Assembly (NCBI RefSeq): GCF_001045445.1
Contig: NZ_LFNF01000001.1
Span: 434,001 to 498,000, forward strand
Length of the DNA: 64,000 bases
Direction: 5' to 3'
Source of the DNA: Chryseobacterium sp. BLS98
Lineage (GTDB): Bacteria; Bacteroidota; Bacteroidia; Flavobacteriales; Weeksellaceae
Position 1 is the stretch's first letter; each line of letters begins with the position of its first letter. Below the pieces are notes generated by a model. The model had not been told where the DNA came from. It worked only from the letters and a program-made list of their open reading frames with translations, and did no database searches. The position numbers were made by a program, and so were the translations under genes. Shown here piece by piece: positions 58,258 to 64,000 of the stretch.

Positions 58258-59751
58258 CTACAAATTCGGATTATTCTCAATCTCTTTCTGCGGAATACTA
58301 AACAGATAATACTTACTGTTCGGTGCAAAAGAAGTTTGGTCCGGGAAATTAAAGACCGAATGTCCTCTTCCGTTCACTGTTTTTACCGTTCCATCAGGAG
58401 TTGTTACTTGTACTTTTATCGGCTGGCCGTTGGTATCCACGTACGGTTTTCTTACTACTGTACCTTGCGTTCTGATAATATCGGAAAGAGAGAATCCTTC
58501 TCCGAAAAGCTCTTTTCTTCTTTCAATCAATATCTCTTTGATCACATCATTTTGCACAAGAGAACCTGTATAAGGATTGGCATTTCTCGCGGTTTTTAAT
58601 TGGTTTAAAGCTGCAACAGCATTGGTAACATTTCCGTTTCTTGCTTCTGCCTCGGCTTCAATCAAATACATTTCTGCAGCTCTCATCAATACAATATCTG
58701 CGATGAGTCCGGTTTTAAATTTAAATTTGGAATACCTCAACAGCCCTTCCCTGCCCGGCAGACCATCCCATTGAAACAGCTGAAATCTAATGTCATTCGT
58801 ATCAAATAAATCTTTGAAAAAAGGGTCCGCCATAAAACTGTAGTAATAGCTTCCCGAAGAAGACACATCCAGATAATGGAAAGCATAGCTCGCTCCTGAT
58901 TGTTCCTGAGTTTGTCCGTGTCCCCAAATCCATTCGCTATTGCTGATGTCATTGAAGCCTTCCTTATATTTTTCAGCAGTCATTAAGGGATAACCTGCTC
59001 TGGCAATCTTTGCAGCTGCAGCCGCCTTACTCCATTCTCCGGTATTCAGGTAAGTTCTTGCTAAAAGTCCATTTACTACGGCTTTATTGATCTTATCTTT
59101 ATTATTTCTGGTATAATTGGCCAACAGATTATCTGCTTCTGTAAGATCACTTTTAATCAACGTATAAATTTCCTCCAGGCTTGCTCTCTTTTTTGGAACT
59201 GAACTGATGGTTGAAGGCTCTGTGTAGATAGGAGCTGTAAGTGCTGTTTTGTCTTTTAAATAACTGAACTGGTAAAAGCTGGCCAGGTTCAGATAACAGA
59301 AGGCTCTTAACGCTTTAGCCTGCCCTTTTACCTGGTTCTTTTTCTCCTGGCTCCCCTCGGTCTGGTCAATACGGGTGATCACATTATTCATATTATTAAT
59401 CGTTGAATACAATGTCGACCATATAAACTGCGGTCTCGACGCTGTATTGTTGATCATTTCCGTAAAAGCATAGGCAGACGGAAAGCCATATTTATTCGTT
59501 AGAATCGCCACATCACTTCCCATGGCATCACTTGTCCTCAAGACGGTTGAATAACCGATATTTGCATAAGTTGGACCGTCATCATTCAATTTTGCCCACG
59601 CACCATTGATCACCGTTTCTGCGCTTTCGGCCGTTTTGAAAACTTCAGCACCGTTAGCCTGATCCGTAGGAGCCGTTTCCAGTTCGTTTGCACAGCTGGT
59701 CAACGACCATGCTGCGATCAGGGCAAAAGACATATATTTTAATTGTTTCAT
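58258..59751 (-). CDS. SusD/RagB-family nutrient-binding lipoprotein
   Basis: Outer-surface lipoprotein of 497 residues that forms the lid of a SusC transporter. Lipobox SLTSC (Cys near 19). TPR-like helical family segments are ALRAFCYLNLASFYQFSYL (about 148-166) and AVVNGLLARTYLNTGEWSKAAAAAK. RAAEMYLIEAEAEARNGNV and LIERRKELFGEGFSLSDIIRTQ lie near the C terminus. It is 19 bp after the susC-like stop. The SAM-I riboswitch upstream of the pair suggests that the ligand relates to methionine or sulfur metabolism rather than a glycan; no glycoside hydrolase lies nearby. Confidence 0.92.
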   Translation of the reverse strand: MKQLKYMSFALIAAWSLTSCANELETAPTDQANGAEVFKTAESAETVINGAWAKLNDDGPTYANIGYSTVLRTSDAMGSDVAILTNKYGFPSAYAFTEMINNTASRPQFIWSTLYSTINNMNNVITRIDQTEGSQEKKNQVKGQAKALRAFCYLNLASFYQFSYLKDKTALTAPIYTEPSTISSVPKKRASLEEIYTLIKSDLTEADNLLANYTRNNKDKINKAVVNGLLARTYLNTGEWSKAAAAAKIARAGYPLMTAEKYKEGFNDISNSEWIWGHGQTQEQSGASYAFHYLDVSSSGSYYYSFMADPFFKDLFDTNDIRFQLFQWDGLPGREGLLRYSKFKFKTGLIADIVLMRAAEMYLIEAEAEARNGNVTNAVAALNQLKTARNANPYTGSLVQNDVIKEILIERRKELFGEGFSLSDIIRTQGTVVRKPYVDTNGQPIKVQVTTPDGTVKTVNGRGHSVFNFPDQTSFAPNSKYYLFSIPQKEIENNPNL

Positions 59752-59770
59752 TGTTTCAATTTTAAATAGG

Positions 59771-62707
59771 TTAAAGAGTTGCCTGAAGACCGAAAGTTAT
59801 CGTTCTCATGGCAGGATATCTGTAATAGGTTGTTCCATCCAGTGCCTGTTCCGGGTCCATTCCTTTATGTTTGTAGAAAGTCAGAAGGTTTTCTGCCTGA
59901 ACATAAATTCTGAATTTTTTTAATCCTAATTTTTCAAAATAATCGGAAGGAAGTGTATAGCCCAGACTCACATTTTTAAGTCTGGCATAGGTTCCGGAGT
60001 ATAAAAACCTTGAAGAAGTGGAAGTCCAGTTATTTGTTGCTGTGCTTAATGCAGGAACATCTGTATTTGGGTTTTCCGGCGTCCATCTGTTCAGCATTTC
60101 TGCACTCCATGCACGTCCGCCGGCGCTTCCGTTCGACATTAATGATGTATAATCCGTATCAAGGATCTTCCCACCGATACTGAAGGTCAGCAATCCTGAA
60201 AGATCAAAGTTTTTATAGGCAATACTTGTGGTAACCCCTCCCATTACTTTAGGCAATGCAGATCCCTGTACTGTTTTGGTTGCTTTTGCATATTCTGAAG
60301 TGGTCCCGTCCACTGTATTCCCGTTCGCATCCTGATAAATGTATCTCCACAGAGGTTTTCCGTTGGAAGAATCTACTCCCATCCATTCAGGAATAAAGAA
60401 ATCATAAATAGAACCTCCTACTTCAAGACGTTTTGTTCCCGTAATCACGGATCCTTTAGGCAGCTTTGTTATTTTATTGGTCAGAGTACTCAGGTTGACA
60501 TCCACATTCCATTGGAAATTATCATTTTTAACCGGTGTTGTAAAGAATGAAAATTCAAAACCTGTGTTCTGTATTGTTCCTACATTAAAAGGAAAATCAC
60601 TGATCCCAAGAGATGGCGCAACCGGCATATTAAACAAAAGATCCTGACTCTTACGTTTAAAATATTCTATATTCCCTTTCACCCTGTTATTAAGAACGGC
60701 AAACTCAAGACCTACGTTTAAATTAAGATTGGTTTCCCATTTCACATCATTGGTCTGTACTTTTTCCAGAACAGTTCCCGGCTCGCCAAGATTATTATAA
60801 AATTTATACAATTCCTGGTAAGCATAGTAAAGAGAAGATCCATTCGGTCTTCGCAGTTTATCATTCCCCTGTCCACCATAGCTGGCACGCAGTGTCAGCT
60901 GGTTGAATACATTTAAATTCTTGATAAAATCTTCATTTGAAGCTTTCCACGAAGCCCCCACTGACCAGAATTTCCCCCATCTGTTATCGGCAAAGAACCT
61001 TGAAGAACCGTCCGCCCTTCCGGATACCGATAAAAAGTAAGTATTATTGAAATCATATTCTGCTCTTCCCAGGAAACTCAACAAAGAGAATTTGTCGCTG
61101 TTACCGCTAAAGCTTCCCAATAAAGCAGCTGCATCAGGCTCATAATAATAAGGAAGAGAAAACTGGCTTCTGGAACCGGATATCGTCTGATAATCATATT
61201 TGTAGAACTCCTGCCCTCCCAGAACATTCAGGTGATGTTTCCCGAATTTTTTGTCGAAAGTCAGAATATTACTGGTTGTATAAGATAATGTTCTGCTGTT
61301 GGACTTCGTTACAGAACCGCCAATTTCACTCCCTTCCCCGAGAAGCGGATTGGAGTAGTAATGACCGTTATAATTCACCAAATCAACGGAAAAGCTGGTT
61401 TTAAATTTCAGTTCCGGAAGGAAAGTAAATTCTAAAAATCCTTTCCCGGAGAAGTTGTCCTCTTTATTTTCGTTCTTGTCCAAAGGTAATGTTGCTGCTG
61501 CATTCTGGTTCTGCAATGCACTGGTAGGCCTGTATTTTCCGAAATCAAAAACACGGTTTCCTTCTGCATCCAGCACGTAGCTTCCATCTGCATTTCTTTC
61601 ATAGTAAGGATAGAAAGACGGAATAACCCTGGCCGCATTGATGATATTGTCAGTTCTCGAGTCTGATGACGGCGGCGCATTCTGGATACTGTTGGTGTAG
61701 CTTAAATTAGCTCCTGCATTCAACCATTTTTTAACTTCGGAATTGATTTTTAACCTGGTAGAAAACTTTTGAAACCCGGATTCAATGGCAATTCCTTTAT
61801 CATCAAGATAGCCTAATGAAAAGAAGTAATTGCTTTTCTCACTACCGCCACTGATGTCAAAATCTACCTGGCTTCTGGAAGCTGTTCTCTGAAGGATATC
61901 TCTCCAGTCATCATTCCACAAAGCTTTTGCTCCGGGAACAAGCTTTCCGTCTGTCCCTACAGGGTTGGGAAAACCGGCTCCGTAAGGATTGATCCCCAAA
62001 GCAGTTGTCAGGTTGTCACTCGCCATCTGTGCTGCCTGCTGTGAGGTGATCTGTCCCGATTTATATCCGTTTCTCAATGCTTCCCAATACAACTGGAAGT
62101 ATTGATCTGTGCTCACCTGCTTATAATCCTTTACCGCTCTGCCGGAAAATCCCTGACTAATATTAAAATTAATCCTGGACTCTCCTTTCTTGCCGGATTT
62201 TGTTGTGATGATAATGATTCCGTTGGCTCCCCTTGAACCATATAATGAACTTGCCGTTGCATCTTTCAAAACACTGATGGATTCAATATCATTAGGACTG
62301 ATGGAATTGATGTTTCCGTCAAAAGGAATTCCGTCCACCACATACAATGGATCACTTGAAGCACTTATGGAACCAATTCCTCTTATTCGTACAGAAGCGG
62401 TAGAACCCGGCTGCCCGGACGCACTTACTGCCTGAATTCCCGGAACCTGTCCTTCCAGGGCTTTTGTAATATTGGTCACCGATCTGTTATTGATTTTATC
62501 ACTGGATATAGTAGCTACTGAACCGGTGTAACTTGTTCTTTTAGCCTTACCATAAGCAATGACAACCACTTCATCGATTTCCTTTTCGTTGACCGTATCT
62601 TTCTTAGTTTGGGTTTGGGTCTGTGCCTGTACGCCCATTATTCCTAAGAAAAATACAGCAACAGGGGGAATCCAAACTTTAGAATTAATTAAATTTTTAC
62701 TAATCAT
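59771..62707 (-). CDS. SusC/RagA-family TonB-linked outer-membrane transporter
   Basis: A protein of 978 residues from the ATG at 62707 (TTG at 62713 is a weaker alternative). Signal peptide ends GVQAQ. The plug follows almost at once (EIDEVVVIAYGKAKRTSYTGSVATIS), so the usual N-terminal carboxypeptidase-regulatory-like domain is missing. Plug motifs are VRIRGIGSISASSDPLYVVDGIPFDGNINSI (two blocks) and TASSLYGSRGANGIIIITTKSGKKGES. The barrel ends in RTITFGLQATL. It forms a transporter with the downstream SusD-like lipoprotein. A SAM-I riboswitch with terminator controls entry into the gene. Confidence 0.93.
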   Translation of the reverse strand: MISKNLINSKVWIPPVAVFFLGIMGVQAQTQTQTKKDTVNEKEIDEVVVIAYGKAKRTSYTGSVATISSDKINNRSVTNITKALEGQVPGIQAVSASGQPGSTASVRIRGIGSISASSDPLYVVDGIPFDGNINSISPNDIESISVLKDATASSLYGSRGANGIIIITTKSGKKGESRINFNISQGFSGRAVKDYKQVSTDQYFQLYWEALRNGYKSGQITSQQAAQMASDNLTTALGINPYGAGFPNPVGTDGKLVPGAKALWNDDWRDILQRTASRSQVDFDISGGSEKSNYFFSLGYLDDKGIAIESGFQKFSTRLKINSEVKKWLNAGANLSYTNSIQNAPPSSDSRTDNIINAARVIPSFYPYYERNADGSYVLDAEGNRVFDFGKYRPTSALQNQNAAATLPLDKNENKEDNFSGKGFLEFTFLPELKFKTSFSVDLVNYNGHYYSNPLLGEGSEIGGSVTKSNSRTLSYTTSNILTFDKKFGKHHLNVLGGQEFYKYDYQTISGSRSQFSLPYYYEPDAAALLGSFSGNSDKFSLLSFLGRAEYDFNNTYFLSVSGRADGSSRFFADNRWGKFWSVGASWKASNEDFIKNLNVFNQLTLRASYGGQGNDKLRRPNGSSLYYAYQELYKFYNNLGEPGTVLEKVQTNDVKWETNLNLNVGLEFAVLNNRVKGNIEYFKRKSQDLLFNMPVAPSLGISDFPFNVGTIQNTGFEFSFFTTPVKNDNFQWNVDVNLSTLTNKITKLPKGSVITGTKRLEVGGSIYDFFIPEWMGVDSSNGKPLWRYIYQDANGNTVDGTTSEYAKATKTVQGSALPKVMGGVTTSIAYKNFDLSGLLTFSIGGKILDTDYTSLMSNGSAGGRAWSAEMLNRWTPENPNTDVPALSTATNNWTSTSSRFLYSGTYARLKNVSLGYTLPSDYFEKLGLKKFRIYVQAENLLTFYKHKGMDPEQALDGTTYYRYPAMRTITFGLQATL

Positions 62708-62731
62708 AATCAATTTTATTTATCATATATT

Positions 62732-62767
62732 AAAAATTTGCCCTTTGCAGAAAAATCAGCAAAGGGC
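62732..62767 (-). terminator. Intrinsic terminator of the SAM riboswitch expression platform
   Basis: On the minus strand GCCCTTTGC (62767-62759) pairs with GCAAAGGGC (62748-62740), followed by AAATTTTTAA. It lies between the aptamer and the susC-like ATG, about 33 nt before it, so it can abort transcription when the aptamer is occupied. Confidence 0.85.
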
Positions 62768-62792
62768 ATCGCTCAATACGATAAACCAAGTG

Positions 62793-62885
62793 CTTATTTT
62801 TCCTTTATAGGCTGAATGTAACACCTTGCACTGGGCAGGTTGTTAAGATTTCACAGGGTCAGTTCCCTCCATCTTTCTTTATAAG
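62793..62885 (-). ncRNA. SAM-I (S-box) riboswitch
   Basis: The minus-strand leader begins CTTATAAAGAAAG and continues GATGGAGGGAACTGACCC, TGTGAAATCTTAACAACC, TGCCCAGTGCAAGGTG, TTACATTC and GGAAAAATAAG. The P1 ends CTTAT (62885-62881) and ATAAG (62797-62793) pair. The GAGGGA / CCC-TGTGAAA / CAACC / GGTG / GGAAAAATAAG order is the S-box consensus. A terminator follows. Confidence 0.92.
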
Positions 62886-62903
62886 CCGATCGAAATATGT
62901 TTG

Positions 62904-62934
62904 CAAATCTAAAAACAATTAGTCTACAAAACAA
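62904..62934 (-). promoter_or_regulatory. Promoter of the SusCD operon
   Basis: On the minus strand TTG (62934-62932), a 20-bp spacer and TAGATTTG (62911-62904). It places the transcript start about 15 nt before the S-box aptamer. Confidence 0.7.
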
Positions 62935-62941
62935 GTAGACT
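62921..62941. promoter_or_regulatory. Palindrome over the SusCD -33 region
   Basis: AGTCTAC (62921-62927) and GTAGACT (62935-62941) form a perfect 7-bp inverted repeat with a 7-bp centre. It overlaps the -33 element and is a candidate operator. Confidence 0.45.
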
Positions 62942-63131
62942 TTAAAATTTATTATGAAATATTTTCAAAAATTAACTTAATTTTTATTCAAAACTTAGAA
63001 TTACAACGGGTTACAGAATTACGAAATATTTAAACATGATAAATATCATTACATATAATGCAATGAAACAAAACGGATAATTAAAATAAAAAAAAGTTCT
63101 ATAATCGAACTAAACTATTTAAATTTATAAC

Positions 63132-63539
63132 ATGAAAGTTTTAATTATAAACGGCCCTAATCTCAATCTGCTAGGTACAAGAGAACCGGAAATCTATGGA
63201 ACTATTTCCATGGAGGATTATTTGGAAAGATTAAAAACGGAATTTCCTTCTCATGAATTAAACTATTATCAGTCCAACATTGAAGGAGAGATGATCAACA
63301 GGCTGCAGGAAGATGATTTTGATGCTTTGGTAATTAACCCCGGAGCGTATACTCATTATTCGTATGCCATCTCGGATTGTCTGAAAAACATCAGAAAACC
63401 AAAAATAGAAGTTCATATCAGTAATATTTACAAAAGAGAGGAGTTCCGTCAGAAATCTGTTACGGCAGCCAATACAGATGCGGTATTGTCCGGTTTTGGA
63501 ATGGATGGGTACAGGCTGGCGATCTTAAGTTTGAAATGA
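63132..63539 (+). CDS. aroQ: Type II 3-dehydroquinate dehydratase
   Basis: Third step of the shikimate pathway: 3-dehydroquinate to 3-dehydroshikimate. The 135 residues match the type II enzyme: INGPNLNLLGTREPEIYG (about 6-23, with the catalytic Tyr of the flexible lid), the QSNIEGEMINRL block, VINPGAYTHYSYAI and EVHISNIYKREEFR (His of the active site). No promoter of clear consensus lies upstream. It ends before a shared bidirectional terminator. Confidence 0.96.
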   Translation: MKVLIINGPNLNLLGTREPEIYGTISMEDYLERLKTEFPSHELNYYQSNIEGEMINRLQEDDFDALVINPGAYTHYSYAISDCLKNIRKPKIEVHISNIYKREEFRQKSVTAANTDAVLSGFGMDGYRLAILSLK

Positions 63540-63612
63540 TAAACAGGATTTCAATGTTTCTGAAGAAGATGTTTCGACTCTGCTCAGTATGACATTCCTG
63601 GTAACAATATAA

Positions 63613-63640
63613 AAAAAGCCTCATTATCATGAGGCTTTTT
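63613..63640. terminator. Bidirectional terminator aroQ / pckA
   Basis: Perfect 11-bp stem: AAAAAGCCTCA (63613-63623) pairs with TGAGGCTTTTT (63630-63640). It serves both convergent genes. Confidence 0.9.
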
Positions 63641-63646
63641 GTTGGA

Positions 63647-64000
63647 TTAGGTAGTCTGCTGCTGAAGCTGTGGTCCTGAAGCAACTAACTTCTTCCCTTC
63701 TTCAGTATCGCAATACTGTTCAAAGTTTTTGATATATCTTGCAGCAAGGTCTTTTGCTTTTTCTTCCCATTCCGCAGCAGTGCTGTATGTTTCTCTAGGA
63801 TCCAGGATACCTTCAGAAACATTCGGAAGCTGAGTTGGAATTTCAAGGTTCATGATCGGAACCTGAGTTTTAGGAGCATTTTCGATGGAACCGTCAATGA
63901 TTGCATCAATGATTGCTCTGGTATCTTTAAGAGAGATTCTCTTTCCTGTTCCGTTCCATCCTGTATTGACCAGATAAGCTTTAGCTCCGTGTTCCTTCAT
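63647..64000 (-). CDS. pckA: Phosphoenolpyruvate carboxykinase (ATP), C-terminal part (cut by window edge)
   Basis: Gluconeogenic enzyme that converts oxaloacetate and ATP to PEP, ADP and CO2. The visible 117 residues are the C terminus of the ATP-type enzyme: [29 protein letters not shown] (two blocks), then [28 protein letters not shown] and YIKNFEQY. The product ends with a short Gln-rich tail. The start lies beyond the window edge; the Met at the edge is not the true start. Confidence 0.95.
   Translation of the reverse strand: MKEHGAKAYLVNTGWNGTGKRISLKDTRAIIDAIIDGSIENAPKTQVPIMNLEIPTQLPNVSEGILDPRETYSTAAEWEEKAKDLAARYIKNFEQYCDTEEGKKLVASGPQLQQQTT

Noticed and set aside
1..64000. CRISPR arrays, insertion sequences, prophage or integrase genes
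   Set aside because: No regularly spaced direct repeats, transposase, integrase or phage structural genes were found on reading. The tail-fibre-like protein at 49526 is a single exported protein without other phage genes.

Overview
The window looks like chromosomal DNA from a Chryseobacterium-like member of the Flavobacteriales (Bacteroidota). The evidence is low GC content, promoters of the Bacteroidota form (TTG/TTTG at -33, TAnnTTTG at -7), proteins with type IX secretion sorting tails (YPNP ... GxYI), a SusC/SusD pair, several TonB-dependent systems, and house-keeping genes of flavobacterial type. There is no insertion sequence, prophage or CRISPR array. The genus assignment is inferred from family resemblance only.

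Layout. 1-1.4 kb: start of the str operon on the minus strand (rpsL-rpsG-fusA). 1.7-14.7 kb: mixed house-keeping genes (dps, pncB, rmuC, an SPOUT rRNA methyltransferase, 5-formyl-THF cyclo-ligase, trhO, htrA, ridA) with a few small secreted proteins, including a double-glycine cysteine-rich peptide. 14.8-19.8 kb: envelope genes (lptD and a divergent cell-wall amidase), then a tRNA-Glu / small protein / rpsT / tRNA-Glu / tRNA-Glu cluster. 19.9-23.2 kb: two regulator-plus-target modules, a Crp/Fnr regulator with a flavodoxin-fold oxidoreductase and a GntR regulator with an Fsr-type efflux pump. Both have recognisable candidate operators. 23.4-25.2 kb: a tandem pair of T9SS-exported paralogues.

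25.3-32.3 kb is a vitamin B12 uptake operon on the minus strand. A cobalamin riboswitch precedes a BtuB-like TonB receptor, a BtuG-like surface beta-propeller lipoprotein, a second surface lipoprotein and a large T9SS-exported DUF5074-like protein. 32.5-49 kb is a metal and redox island, almost all on the minus strand: an MbnP/MbnH pair with a porin-like partner, exported superoxide dismutase, SCO1-like and YHS proteins, a Zn/Cd-type P1B ATPase, a Fur-family regulator, a cation diffusion facilitator, a bestrophin, and a CzcB adaptor with a CzcA pump fused to its TolC-like outer-membrane partner. Three small cysteine-rich membrane proteins are interspersed.

49.5-57.9 kb holds an exported RHS/SpvB polymorphic toxin of 2207 residues with two small companions upstream and a candidate lipoprotein immunity gene directly downstream. 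58.2-62.9 kb is a SusC/SusD pair preceded by an S-box (SAM-I) riboswitch with a terminator-type expression platform, which suggests uptake of a methionine- or sulfur-related nutrient. The window ends with aroQ and the 3' end of pckA.

The most notable systems are the SAM-riboswitch SusCD locus, the B12 operon with its T9SS member, the MbnP/MbnH/porin trio, the CzcA-TolC fusion with an internal signal peptide, and a TrhO protein carrying a C-terminal domain of the kind found on TrhP/U32 proteins.
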